From Turritopsis dohrnii (lineage: Eukaryota > Cnidaria > Hydrozoa > Anthoathecata > Oceaniidae): a DNA stretch of 64,000 bases. Location of the stretch: positions 2,604,001-2,668,000 of the forward strand of contig BQMF02000001.1 in assembly GCA_027922465.2 (NCBI GenBank), written 5' to 3'. Positions 13,904 through 25,841 of the stretch are shown here, piece by piece; position 1 is the stretch's first letter; each line of letters starts with the position of its first letter. Both the position numbers and the translations under genes were made by a program. The notes under the pieces were generated by a model. The model searched no databases. It was not told the origin of the DNA and saw only the letters and a list, made by a program, of their open reading frames with translations.

Positions 13904-14144
13904 TTTATCTAGTGAAACCAAAAGTGCATTTCTCCGCTCTCTCCGTTTGAAAAAGTCAAAACAATATCTCTCTCAACAAAAAACACACTGTCCTTTAATG
14001 TTAAAAATTAAGTGACTAATTTGAAAATTTGCTTGAGTTATTTACATTGTCAGCAATTTCTGGCTTTCAGCGTTAAACAAAATATGAATAGAGAGAAATT
14101 TGCGTAGTTTGCACATTTAGGATTTGGACGACAACCACTGTTCT

Positions 14145-14205
14145 CATCTTCGATCCCAGGATCTCTTGCCTTTTCAATGGATATATCGGATATGAATTTT
14201 TTCTA

Positions 14206-14236
<31 letters not shown>

Positions 14237-14288
14237 TTTTTTTCATATCACAAAAAATTAAATAAGAAGGATCCTGGGTACGAGATTG
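14145..14288. repeat. Palindromic MITE disrupted by low-complexity DNA
   Basis: The left arm reads TTCGATCCCAGGATCTCTTG and the right arm, near 14268, reads GGATCCTGGGTACGAGATTG. In intact copies the arms are about 5-20 bp apart. Here they are separated by about 90 bp containing (TTTA)n and poly-T, so the loop has expanded or been interrupted. Confidence 0.6.
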
Positions 14289-14711
14289 TGAGATTACCGA
14301 TAAACAAACATTGCTGCTGAACAACATGTCTGTGCACATGGAATTGCAAAAAACTTTTTGAAAGTAAAACGAAGTACCTTTTTTCTTTTTTGGAATTAGC
14401 AGGGGTATCTATTAGAGTGTCTATTAGACACCAAAGAGTATCTGATTTCAGTCATTCTGTCTATACATAGCAAAATCAAGTCTCTTCCATGACACACTTT
14501 CTCTTTCACTTCACTGCTGAATGCTGTCTCTAACCTGAGGCTTTCATCTTTTATTTGATATATATAATCACATGTACTGCCTAAATTTTTTGATTTGTTG
14601 TATATAATATATATATAATATTTTGATTTGAAAAAGTTCATTTGGTGATCAACCTTTTGGTTCACTGACTGAACTAAAAATTTCAAAACAAATCTTTGAG
14701 CTTTGGGTGGG

Positions 14712-14970
14712 CATCAATAATATGTTGCGTTCGGGTCCACCAACCGACTGTCTTTTTTCCGAAAAACCCGACTCGGAGAAGTGGTAAAATTGTCGGGTTT
14801 TTTTTGGCTTAGTACGTACGCCATTTGTCAAGCCCATTACTTGAAAAAAGTACTGATTCGATACATCGGGAATTTATTTTCTAGAAAAACCCGACAGAAA
14901 TTAGTACCGACCGACCAACCGACTCGAAAATATTACTATTCAGGACCCGAACGCAACATATTATTGATGG
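14712..14970. mobile_element. Non-autonomous DNA element with 26-27 bp perfect terminal inverted repeats
   Basis: CATCAATAATATGTTGCGTT followed by cgggtcc starts at 14712, and its exact reverse complement ends at 14969. Inside, CCAACCGACT and AAACCCGAC motifs are also arranged as inverted repeats. The length is about 258 bp, with no transposase. Flanks 5' gtgg and 3' gccg do not give a clear target duplication. The superfamily is unknown to me. Confidence 0.8.
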
Positions 14971-17900
14971 CCGCCTTGTGTCTTTAGCATGTGAAAGCTG
15001 AAACCCAGGTCTATTGAATAATAAATCCCAGTAATACTGATAAAATCGAACTAATTATCCGTATATAAAAGCTATTGTTTATTATCAATTTTTATAATAA
15101 ATTTATCACTGATTACAATGGTTGTGGTTATTCTTCAAACCTTCACATCTATATCCTAATATGTGCTGTGCATCCAGTTTCTATTTGTAGAGAGTGATAG
15201 TTTTTTTAAAAAATTTATGGTCAAGTTCTTCTAATGTGTATGTAGCTCCACCTAGAGGCAAGAGACACTTTTTCACTAGTATAAAAGCACGTGGCATTTG
15301 ATGTCAGTTATTTTATGATCACAGGGAATCATTGCATTGCATCCCTAATCAAATGCGACATTTTTGGGAAAATATCTCGAGAACCAATAAGGATAACTGA
15401 CATTTTTTAGGGTCTGCAATATGGGTGATGGGGTGACACAAAATTTGGGCCTAAATTTTATTTGGTACTGCGGCTATGACGTCATCAAAATCTTTGACCG
15501 GCGATATCTCTGGAATGGTTGGTCGTAGTGAAACAACATGGGTACACTTTCCGTTTCCAATTCTGTAATTTAAATTTTCGTCACGGGGGTTCGCACACGG
15601 AAAAATACAAATTTGACACAACCTTTTCAAAGTTAAACTCTGTAAAAATTTTTACCTGGGTTAATAAAATAACGATGGAATATTTGGCAGCTTTTTTTTC
15701 TTCCATCAGGGAATAGATCTGAGAATGAAGCATCAATGCTTCAATCTTCTTTATAGTTTTCATAAGATTTTGAAAGCATCCCTCTTTTTCATTTTTTAAT
15801 TTCTTTTTTCTTACCTTTATGCCAGAAGGTTGTTTGTGAAAAAATTTGTAATAATTAATTTTTATGAATGATGAAGAATGAACCATAAATGCTTTCATTA
15901 TCAAAACAAAATCAGGAAACAAATTAGAAATAATAAGAATTGAAAAGTTTAAAACTAACTTTGGTACGATAAAGCAATAAATCCCTTTAGCAATAACATC
16001 TGAACATCTGAAAAATCTTTTTTGTTATATATAATAAAAAATAAAATCGCTACAGGGTTTGCCTTCTTTGACAGTGTCTGATCTTAGCGGGGCCTGACTG
16101 TCTGAGAAATTGGTTTGGGCCTCCAAAATTTTTGAAAACCAGTGTTGTGGTGGCCCGACTGGACAGGTGAAAAAAAGTATGTAAATTGTAAATATATGAT
16201 TGAACAATTTCCATTACAAGAGGTTTGAGTTTTATAATGCTTGCAATTTCTGCTCTTTTTTTCTATTTTGTAAGCATTTCTAAGTGTGTCCAAATGAAAT
16301 TGTAAAGAGTTATTGGATATTGGGCCATTAAAATTTCTTAATGATAAAATCTTAAGATTAGACACTGTTTGAAACAGGAGATTTTGTCATCCTGACTTCC
16401 ATCAGTGGCAAATATTACCCACACATGAAACGAAAGACTCCATGATCATCTCGTTGGTCAGCGCCGCTTCCAAAGCAAAGCAGAAGCAAAGTAACAAGAG
16501 TTGTTGTTGTTTTTCTTTAGCTCCTTTTACCTCTACCTACGTAATTAATTAAGTCTTTTGAATTCATCTGATGTTTCTAGATACATTTTTAATAATATCT
16601 CCCACTTATGAGAAAACATTTTCAAATAAAAATCAATTTGTTATGTTTTGAATTTTTATCTGATGTCTCTCTGGTTTGCCTTATTTATCCTGGTATTGCT
16701 TTTAAGGGAACAAAAATTTCCTTGGAGTTTAAAAAAAAATGCATGAACCAACACAAGTCTTGACTTTTAGATTTGTCTGAACATTTTTTTAAAGGAAGGC
16801 TGAAAATTTGACATTACAACAACTGGAAGAAAAAAAAAACTGTTTTTTTTTTTTGTTTTTTTTACCCTTTCAATGAAGCCATTTAAAATAAATCCATATT
16901 TTTATGCAATACATTTGATTATAGGTGCAGAAACAATTTTATCATCTCATTATTTTACAAATCTTATTCATTTAAATTTTAATGATAAAAAATTGATTCC
17001 ATTCTGTGGCACAGATAGAATAGAACTATGTACTGGTAGCACAATCTTTAACTTTATACAAAGCAAAGCACTATAGTTGCAAGTACAATTAGCATTCCAT
17101 ATGTTTTCAAGTGATTATCTTGAAAGAATGGTTTTCTGATTTTCTCTGTCAGTTTCTATCTATCTATCTAATATTCACAATTTTTCAAGAAACAGGTGAA
17201 ATTCCAAAATGATAACAAAAGAAAAATTGTTTTCATTCTTCTTATTCTTTTTATGGAAATAAGATAGAGAGAAGTTCAACGTTTTGGTTTGTAGGCTAAA
17301 GGTTGTTTGTCGTAGATTTTTGTTTCAGATATTTTGTAATGAAATTTGTATTTCAAAAAATCTATATACTTTTCAAACAGAACTTGTTTGGGTGTTTTTC
17401 ATGTTTTGTTAAATTTCATTAGAGTTTACTACCAAAAGAAATTTTTTTTACAAAAAGATTGTTTTCTTTTTTTCTGTTTTGTGGGTAGAAAATTCAAACT
17501 GCCATAGGAATGTTTTAGGGTTAAGGCACTGGTTTTAATTATGTGACATTGCGAAATTATTGGAAAACCAATTTTTATAGTACTCTTTGGTGCCTAATAG
17601 ACGTCCCCCACCCCCACTAATTCTTATTCCAAACCTGAGGACTTATATTCCCCCGGTTATCTTCTGTTTTCATTGTTTCGGATTTCTGATTTTGTTTTAC
17701 ATTATAGAAGTACTTTTGATTAGTTACAATTTCAAACAAAGTTATGAGAAATTCTAATTCTAACCAAGATTATACTAATAGAGATTGAACAATACTGATT
17801 GTTTTCGTTTTCTCCCTAGTATATGGAATGACAAAGTATTCAATAACTTAATTGTTAGAAAGCTATTATAATTCTACTTTAAAGTGGCTCATATATTTAA

Positions 17901-17981
17901 TCTTAGTAAAATTGTTGCTATCAATAACTTTTTTTATAATTTTCAAAATCACTTTTTATGTAACAGCCTAATAATTGAAAC

Positions 17982-19471
17982 ATGGAAAATAAACCTGGCT
18001 ATGCAACTGTTGATATAGCTAACGAAGGTATGCTATTCAATTCGTTTATCTATGATTGTAACCGTAAATCCCAGTGGGGAAATCTGTTGAGAAATCACTG
18101 TCGAGTGGAATTTTATAGAAATATACACACTATTTCAATAAAAATGCTCTTCATCACAATGACTTTTTGACGATTTTTCCCACTGGTTATCTTGTTTCAG
18201 TTCTGTTTTGGTCAAGCAGTGATTGTTATGAGGGAAATGCTTATTATTTCTGTGGAAAGTGAATGAAAACGAGTTGTTTCCATGGCTGTGTGTTATGTTT
18301 TATGTGTGTTATATTTTATGCGTTTCATCGCATATACAAGCACCACATCATGTGTAATTAATATGTTCGTCTTAGATAAATCAGATTTTGGTTGTTGCAG
18401 TATCTTCTTGACGGTTTTGTCGGTGATTGTGGTGATATGTACTTTTCCATTCTCATTGTTCTTTTGTTTGAAGGTTTGTCTTCATCTGTTCTTTCCATTT
18501 CTTCTTCTCATTATTTTCGCTACTACACTATTCGAAACATAATAGAAAAAGGCGTAGTGCATCAGTCGGGAAACGTTTTTGGAGTATGTTTGAGAGACCT
18601 TCCCATAAAGTTAACCATGCTTGAAAAACAGTAACATTGTTATGGTTACTAATCTTATCTTCTAGATAGTGCAAGAATATGAGAGAGCTGTTATATTTCG
18701 TGTGGGTCGGATCCTGGCTGGCGGAGCGAAAGGGCCTGGTATTTTCTTTATCCTGCCCTGTATAGATAACTACATCAAAGTCGACCTTCGAGTGGTGTCA
18801 TTTGATGTTCCTCCCCAAGAAATTTTAACCCGCGATAGTGTCACAGTTACTGTTGATGCAGTCTCCTATTTCCGTATATTTAACCCGATTGCATCTGTGA
18901 TAAACGTCGAAGACGCACAAAGATCGACCCGACTTCTTGCCCAGACTACGCTTCGAAATGAACTGGGAACGAAGAACCTGAGCGAAGTTTTAATGGAACG
19001 TGAGCAGATCAGTGTTAGTATACAAAGGACATTAGACGAAGCTACCGATCCATGGGGAGTCAAAGTGGAACGTGTGGAAATAAAAGATGTGCGCCTTCCA
19101 TTGCAATTGCAGCGAGCAATGGCCGCTGAAGCAGAAGCGTCGAGAGAAGCTAGAGCAAAGGTAAGAATATTGGCAAAAACCAATATAACACAAACGCATC
19201 TAAAATCACAATCAAAAAGACTATCTCAAAATAGTGTTTACCATAAAAGGGAATAACTTTAATATGGATTAATATTTTGCAGGTGATAGCAGCTGAAGGT
19301 GAAATGAATGCGGCTCGTGCATTAAAAGAAGCGTCCGAAGTGATCAGCGAATCACCACAAGCAATTCAGTTGAGATACTTACAAACGTTGACTACGATTT
19401 CTGCCGAGAAAAACTCGACGATTATTTTCCCGCTTCCCATGAACGTCCTGCAGTCAGTTATGTCCAAATGA
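17982..19471 (+). CDS. STOM: Stomatin/podocin-like membrane scaffold protein
   Basis: Exons 17982-18027, 18376-18473, 18666-19160 and 19283-19471 join in phase to 275 aa (human stomatin has 288). The short N-terminus is followed by a Cys-Cys pair (residues 22-23, possible palmitoylation), then a hydrophobic hairpin at about residues 25-48 with the family's central Pro at 40. QEYERAVIFRVGR (51-63) opens the SPFH/band-7 domain. EAEASREARAKVIAAEGE is the conserved helix and SPQAIQLRYLQT the C-terminal oligomerisation segment. Stomatins insert into the inner leaflet, oligomerise in cholesterol-rich domains and tune ion channels, including mechanosensory ones. STOM, STOML3 and podocin cannot be separated by eye. 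Intron 1 carries a MITE. The second exon was found only through phase: a neighbouring acceptor gives an immediate stop. Confidence 0.93.
18071..18186. repeat. CCAGTGG-type MITE, copy 3, in stomatin intron 1
   Basis: It begins CCAGTGGGGAAAT and ends ATTTTTCCCACTGG, the best preserved terminal inverted repeats of this family. The interior TACACACTATTTCAATAAAA and ATGCTCTTCATC are shared with copies at 20.05, 44.96 and 47.34 kb. Length 116 bp. It lies wholly inside an intron, in the sense direction of transcription. Confidence 0.8.
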
Positions 19472-20050
19472 ACGTCAAGGGATGATGTTAGAAAACACTC
19501 ATATGAAAACATCCCTTTTCCGTATGACTTAATTTGTAAATACACTCATAATGTAAGTGTTACACTGTTGTGCAATTATGACGTATAGCTGATTTTTTCA
19601 CCACGAAACATTATTTAACCGACCATCTCCGAAATGTTGCCAGTTCTATATCTGCTGGGACGCGGTGAACGTTTGTGATCTAGATAGTTTCGTGAATTTT
19701 GTCGTGTTAAAAAAAACATTAATCATTTGTTATTGTTACGACTTGACAGGAATTTGAAAATGATACATCACCGCCATGGTCTATATATCATTCATAGGAC
19801 AGCTGCTGTGCGGATTTGCCATATAAATCTACTTGATACAGTTTGAAGAGGAGATCTTTCGAATGCGATGTTAAGTTTATAAATCTTTTTTTTCTTTATT
19901 TGGAATTTTATAATTTATTTTTTTTGTTTATTTCCGGTTTATTTTTTTATCATTTGTTAACATCTTTGAATTATAGTAGCATGAAGCGGAAAACTCTTCT
20001 TTCCACTCACACATTCTGAACGCTTTGTAATAAACCTCGTCCCTGATCCC

Positions 20051-20169
20051 CCAGTGGCTAAACTTGTGGAAATCTCTGCGAAGGAGTACATTTCTAGGGA
20101 AATATACATACATACTATATCAATGGGGAAACGCTCTTCGTCGCAGTGATTTTGACGATTTTGTCCAGT
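20051..20169. repeat. CCAGTGG-type MITE, copy 4
   Basis: CCAGTGGCTAAACTTGTGGA opens the copy. GCGAAGGAGTACATTTCTA and GCTCTTCGTCGCAGTGATTT lie inside, and TTTTGTCCAGT closes it. It is collinear with copy 3 and fuller in the left half. Confidence 0.75.
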
Positions 20170-20461
20170 AATTTCTTAATACGGATAGACTTAATTTCAC
20201 AACCTAGAACCTGTGGTCTGTTTATCGAACAGGCAAGGAAGCCTGAGTTCGAGCTTCCTTAATTTGATTAAAAGCGTTTTTTAAACGGTTTCTAATCATA
20301 TTGGATTAATTGGGATCTGGTGGAATGTCCCAGAAAAACCAACGCCATAACTCTTAGCAATTAACTAAAAGTTAAGCCTCACAAAAGTTCTCATTTACTC
20401 AGCTTAGACTTACCAGATAAGGTTCTTGCAAGTTCATTTCTTACGAAAGAAATGGAATATA

Positions 20462-21236
20462 CCTTATCGGGGAAAAAAAAGTCGGGATTTATTTTAGTCG
20501 GGGAAAATTTTGGTCGGGGAAAAATTTAGTCACCTCGAGAAATTTTAGTCACTTTTTTCCGACCAAAATTTCGAAATTAGTCGCTTTTCCCCGACTAAAA
20601 TTTCGAAATTAGTCGCTTTTCCCCGACTAAAATTTCTAAATAAGTCACTTTTCCCTGACCAAAATTTGCAATACAAGTAGAAAATGGAACACAATTTTTG
20701 TCGACACTTTCAATTTGAACTAAAAATTATATTACAAAATAACTAATTAAGAGTTCAATCTAATACCATAACAGTTTTTGAGGTTTGATCGTCATTATTT
20801 TCATCACTGGCATCCATATTGCTTTCACAAACATCAATTATATCTTCACTGACATCCATTTTATTTTCACTGACATCAATTTTGTTTCCCTTAATCGTAA
20901 CAGAAAAATCTGTATCGTCCTCATTGACTGATTCAACTTCATTCGATTCCCCTTCCTTTGCTTGACCGTCATAATTCCAGTCGAAAATCGATAGATAGAC
21001 TCTACTTGAGATTATCAAAAATCGGGGAAAAGTTTCGGTCGGGGACTAAAAAATCGGGGAAATGTTTTGGGCGGGAGTAAAAAAACCGGGGAAAAGTTTT
21101 GGACGGGGAAATGAAAAATCGGGTGAAATTTTTGGACGGGTGTTGAAAAGTCGGGGGAAAATTTGGTCGGGGAAAATTTTAGTCACTAGCCCAAAAAATT
21201 AGTCACTTACCCCCGACTTTTTTTTCCCCGATAAGG
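20462..21236. mobile_element. TA-flanked DNA element with arrays of GTCGGGGAAAA subterminal repeats
   Basis: The ends are CCTTATCGGGGAAAAAAAAG and its reverse complement, ending CCCCGATAAGG, bounded by TA at 20460-20461 and 21237-21238. Each end carries many iterations of (T/A)AGTCGGGGAAAA(T/G)TTT in both orientations over about 200 bp. The centre has a minus-strand reading frame (about 21018-20755) without an ATG. It is very acidic and contains a repeating DVSE(N/D) pattern of roughly 7-10 residues, ending at a stop. I read it as the acidic C-terminal tail of a lost transposase. The TA duplication suggests the Tc1/mariner/pogo group. A sister element lies at 30906-31581. Confidence 0.75.
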
Positions 21237-21278
21237 TATAACATGCAAATGACAAAGATGCGAGTTTCGTATTTTTCC

Positions 21279-21338
21279 ATCAGAGATGTATATATGTATC
21301 TTGCATTCATCAGAGATGTATATATGTATCTTACATTC
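21279..21338. repeat. Direct 30-bp tandem duplication
   Basis: CATCAGAGATGTATATATGT plus ten more bases is repeated immediately, with one mismatch (TTGCATT against TTACATT). Confidence 0.85.
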
Positions 21339-21826
21339 AGCTCATCTAACACTTTTGGACTAAAAATTCACGATGTTAGATTTGCAGAATTTTGTTTGGA
21401 TGGTTGAGTTGGACAACTCTTGTCTTGTTCTTTCAAGTGCTTCTAACAACGTTTTCACAAAGAGAAGCTTGGTACACTGAGATAAACGCACAGTAAAAGC
21501 TCGTTATGACAGAAAGTTATGATTCTATGGAACAGTTTTTATGTGAGAAAAACTTTGATTGGTAACATTGAGTTGCTCGTTATTGGCGGTTTTTGTTACC
21601 TTATTGACCCAAACCCTTTTCCTTATATGTTTTAACCATAAGGCTAGGACGATGGGGGTATCATAGCCTGGATTCCAATTATTAGTCATAATGTAAAATG
21701 AAAAAAAGCAACAGCGAGAAACACAAAAGAATTATTTATGGAATAGGAAAAAAAACAAATTTGGAAACGTTAAGAAAATTTTCTGTCTATAAGATATTCA
21801 CAACAGCTTTTGTTTTATGCTTGTTA

Positions 21827-22837
21827 TCAAATTTGATTTCCTATATTAAATAGAAGGACGAAAAACAAAACACACAAGAAACGTTCGTTTAACAGATGAC
21901 TTTTAAATGTTGATACTGCTGAGGATCTGGGCAAGCTATGAACAAACACCATTCTGGTAGGCCTGCTGTGTTCATTCGATACCGAAATATCTTTTATCGT
22001 GGTATGGCTCTTTGTTGATCTCGTAATGTGCTCTGTCACATGAGTGTTTGTTACACTCTTAGTCGGCTTCAAGATGTCTTCATGATCGAGTATTTCTTTG
22101 AATTCGTTGGTATCATTCGAGATTTTACATAAGCTATTTTTTCGGCAAAGTTGAGTACAATTTTGACCGAAACAACCCATGTCGCATTTGCTTCCGTAAC
22201 TACATGTTTGGTTGCATTCAATCGTGTTTTCCCCACAAAACATTTTGCATGTGCTTTCATGAGCGCATGTCTGTTTACATTTTCTAGCATTGCAATACAA
22301 TAATTTACACACTCCCAAAACACACATTTGGTTGCAGGTGACAGCAAGTCTTCCAGAACACTTCATCAGATTGGAATGGCCAGCAAATTGCTCTGTTTTC
22401 GATACGTTAGATATCATGGATTTACATATTCCATCAGCACAAACTTGCAACGCATTGGACTTATGATTTTCGCCAGTACTAACTGCTTGAAGCAGTTCAC
22501 ACTCGGATCTGGAACAGTCTTGCTGAACTTTTGTCGAATTTGAAATCATGCTTTTAACTTTCGGAATTATTGTTTTATACAAGACAATAGCTCGTTGATC
22601 ACAATACTCGGTTGCTGAGCATTCCAGCGATTCACACCTTTTACTGGCACAAATCTGTTTACACGTTGTTTCCTTTGATGTACACAAACACGCTTGCTCA
22701 CAAGATGATTGCTCACACCATTCAAATCTGTTTCCTTCATCACAAACCATATTTACGCTTGATAAGGCCGTCCATCTGTTTGCGAGGAGAAAAATCAATA
22801 GTGGCCGAAACAAACATGAAGCTTGTTTCGAAGTCAT
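21827..22837 (-). CDS. Cysteine-rich secreted or GPI-anchored surface protein, family unknown
   Basis: A single uninterrupted frame of 336 aa starts at an ATG (22837) and ends in TGA. Residues 1 to about 25 look like a signal peptide (basic start, then LLIFLLAN). The ectodomain carries about 30 cysteines, mostly in the spacing C-x3-C-x(4-6)-C-x3-C. Successive units read CKQTC, CKMFC, CNQTC, CDMGC and CTQLC. A KSMISN(S/V)(T/S)K motif occurs twice, so part of the middle is duplicated. Several N-glycosylation sequons (NST, NVS, NQT, NCT) are present. After the last unit comes a Ser/Thr-rich stalk with few cysteines, then a C-terminal hydrophobic run (FLCVLFFVLLF) with almost no cytoplasmic tail, which fits a GPI-attachment signal better than a transmembrane helix. 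The function is unknown. Similar short CxxxC repeats occur, to my loose recollection, in cnidarian surface and capsule proteins; I do not assign a name. Confidence 0.75.
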   Translation of the reverse strand: MTSKQASCLFRPLLIFLLANRWTALSSVNMVCDEGNRFEWCEQSSCEQACLCTSKETTCKQICASKRCESLECSATEYCDQRAIVLYKTIIPKVKSMISNSTKVQQDCSRSECELLQAVSTGENHKSNALQVCADGICKSMISNVSKTEQFAGHSNLMKCSGRLAVTCNQMCVLGVCKLLYCNARKCKQTCAHESTCKMFCGENTIECNQTCSYGSKCDMGCFGQNCTQLCRKNSLCKISNDTNEFKEILDHEDILKPTKSVTNTHVTEHITRSTKSHTTIKDISVSNEHSRPTRMVFVHSLPRSSAVSTFKSHLLNERFLCVLFFVLLFNIGNQI

Positions 22838-23546
22838 AACTTAGCTAGTACTTTCTTTCTGATACAAATTCCTTTTTATGATCACTTTAAAATCAAAGAT
22901 ATTCTGTTGACGACATGCACATGTTTACACCTTCCGTTCTAATCCAAGTTGAAATACATACTATATCCCTCTTGTCTTGGTGTTAGATTACAGTTTGACA
23001 GTTTATCTTCTAGCCTTGTAAACTAATCTTGACAAAATGTTTAACAGGTCATTCGGAGGAATTCTTTAATACTTCTTCTTTTGCATATAGGTCAATTTTA
23101 AATATTTACAACATTAAACATTATTGTATCTCGATTTATATGTTTTCACAAATAATAACTTCAAACATGAGATGTTTGTTAATGACATTTTTATGAAAAA
23201 AGTCCTCCTTTTGAAGTAACTAAGTTGATTTTTATCCCTGTTAAAAGATTATCATACATGTTTCATTCATCATCATTCTTAGTGACGATATGAAAGTTTT
23301 ATAGCAATGTTTATTTCGTTTGATGTGGAGACATTTTCCGTTAGAAGTGTTGCTCACAGCTTGACAACAGTTGTAAGGAAAAACCTGCTTTTAATCATAA
23401 TAATACGAACGACGAATTTAGAATTTCGAAGAAGTACGTAAAGAGATTCAGAATGAGAAGCCTGGAAATTTATCAAACTTTTTTTGAAAACGATTTCTGC
23501 TGAGAGAATGTTCGCCTAACAATTCTAAACAATCTCGGTGAAACCA

Positions 23547-23615
23547 CAACCTCAAACCCAGGGTCTCTTGCCGCTATCAGTGAATCGAAAAGGCAAGAGA
23601 CCCTGGGTTCGAGTG
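23547..23615. repeat. Palindromic MITE, copy at 23.5 kb
   Basis: CAACCTCAAACCCAGGGTCT is paired with AGACCCTGGGTTCGAG. The loop is a short tatcagtgaatcga segment, and the left half of the inner arm is partly deleted. The hairpin stem is about 22 bp. Confidence 0.8.
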
Positions 23616-25841
23616 AATATTCACAAACATTTCTGGACCAAACAACTCAAACAAATCAACCAAACAAATCTTACATTTCAAATTTATTTTAGATGCTCTA
23701 AGAGATAACCTAAGAAACTTGCCCTGAAAAAGCATTTCGTCAGTTTCGTCAGTTGCGGTAATTAAAATAGCCGTAAATGTCGTAAAATCCGGAAGTCTTT
23801 TCTCGTCTGTTTGACCTCGATAATACAAGCCAAAATAACAAAGACTTGGCCAAAAAGAATTAGATATGGAGCCAGGAGTACTCAAAAATAACGTTGAAAG
23901 ATCAATATTGCTTATAGCTTTATTCATTAAAATATTTTTTGTATAATTTACGATATATTTTTTTAAAAACCGAATTGCAAAATACTTGATAAGTTGAAAG
24001 AAAAACAATTTGGTCGTATTGTTTGACGAGTCAAAAATCTTGACTATTTGCTTCGAAATATTTATACAGGAAATAAATTATACATAACATAAAATTTTAG
24101 ATACAAGATTCACAATAAAAAAATTCTCCTTGTTTTCTCGCTTTAATCTTTTGCAAGTTAGATATACCATGAGTAATAACTACGACCAACAGCGCAAAGT
24201 TTATACGTCCATCATCTCGAGAATCAATTTTTTTGTTGGTCCGCAGAGTCGATGGTCTGTAGAATTGATGGAAATTGTTTGTGAAGCAACATGTAAACAC
24301 AAAAGAAAATCGTCAACAAGAGGAATATTGCTACAAAAATTCTCTGCTTGAAATTTGCCATGCTTGCTGTATATTTTCGCCCAATTTTATAAGTTTTGCT
24401 GTCTGAATTTGTTATTTATCGTAAAAGCTTCATTAAAAGCCCTTACACGCCTTGCGTGCGCATTTTATAGCTACATTTGATTATTCACAGCGTACAATAG
24501 AAAAATACATTCTGCAATAGAATGGTTTTTCCCACATGAAAAGACTTCTTTATCAAACTTGATAAAACATAATATGGATGTGACCAATTTCATAATCTTT
24601 TTTCTTTGAACCAAATTGACATTTAATGACATGGAACAATGAGACAAGGGGACGGCAACTATTTCAAACAGCTAGCCTCCTGTGATAACTTAATTTATTT
24701 TTTGTCTCAGATAGTACGAGCATAATATTTTTATAATTTTAATCCGCTCGAAAAATCAAAAAGCTGCATGAACCTGAGAATTTTTATGTTGATCCATTTC
24801 TTGAGTCTCGATACGATTGTCTGAGTTTTTTTTATAATTTTTCATGAAAAATCAACATTCACACTAATTAACTAACTTAATTTTCCCACTAGAATTGTGA
24901 TTTTTATTTTGTTTCCGGTTGAAGTATTTCTCACTGAAAAATATTCTCATTCACCCAGAAATTTCAATTTTCTATGCAGGCCCAGCCACGTGTTTTAAAA
25001 GTGGAGGGCCAATAATAATATGTGGATTGCGAGATTTAACCTTGTAAGAGGATTGCGTGTCAAGGCTTGTTAAGGTTCTAAGCAAGCCTTAAAAATGATC
25101 AACAAACATAAAAACACATTTTTAAATTCATTGACCCCCAAAACTAAATCTTTATCATACAAACATCACAATAGTCATAATCATTTGATACGTACTTGGA
25201 ACTTTTCTCTTGTATATGCAAGCAAAAACATTTACTTAGCCAAAAAGTGGGGGGAAGGTGGAGGGCACCCTGGTGTCGCGGGGTCTGCTATGTTGGTGTA
25301 ATTCCACCTTTAGGCAAAGATCTAAAATTTTTAAAATATTTCTTCTTCTTCTCGTTTCGATCGTGGGATAGTTAAACGTCTAATCTCGGATGATCAACAT
25401 TTCGCAATCTTGCTGAAACAAGGTTAAATCGCTTTATCTCACACACTCAACGATAGAACTTTATTTGACTAAGTTCGCGATGCAAAAACGTTACGTTATG
25501 TTTTTACGCGTTTTGTTGGCAGATTGATTTGATATACAAAACGAGATAGGATATGCCAGCTAAGTTAAAACGTGATACTTAAACAGAAATTCGGGAAACA
25601 TGTATTGGCTACACCACAAGTAGTCATATTGAAGTCATACTTGACTATGACATCCTGACGAATTCCTAGTAAACGCTGGAGAGCGTTCGAATTGTTTAAC
25701 TTTTCTGAAATCGGTTTTTGATCGAAAAATTACTGCTGCTGTTGTGCGCATGCGTGGTATAAACAAAGGATTTCATCAGAATACAACCTTTATGCAAAAC
25801 TCACTGCCATGTTTGTCATGTCCACATGTTCGTTGTTTTAA

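Larger units (their letters stand above)
10545..17981. other. Repeat-rich spacer between the Rab and stomatin genes
   Basis: No coding exon recognised. The stretch holds two CCAGTGG-type MITEs (10.83 and 11.98 kb), a half palindrome near 13.0 kb, a 21-bp tandem duplication, a three-unit CGCGAAATTAAATCC repeat, a disrupted palindrome at 14.15 kb and a 260-bp inverted-repeat element at 14.7 kb. The remainder is AT-rich low-complexity DNA, including short (GTA)n near 13.53 kb, (TTTA)n near 14.2 kb and (CTAT)n near 17.16 kb. Confidence 0.6.
19472..21826. other. Spacer between stomatin and the cysteine-rich gene
   Basis: Holds the stomatin 3' UTR (no good AATAAA found close by), a CCAGTGG MITE, a palindrome relic (20203-20252, AACCTAGAACC...GAGTTCGAGC), one TA-flanked transposon and a 30-bp direct duplication. 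No coding gene seen apart from a transposase-tail-like reading frame inside the transposon. Confidence 0.6.

Noticed and set aside
18392..18634. 80-codon frame over stomatin exon 2
   Set aside because: It is a shadow frame; the phase-consistent frame gives the stomatin membrane hairpin.
23577..24008. 143-codon minus-strand frame
   Set aside because: It begins at TTG, its 3' end runs into the palindromic MITE, and it has no domain or splice partner.
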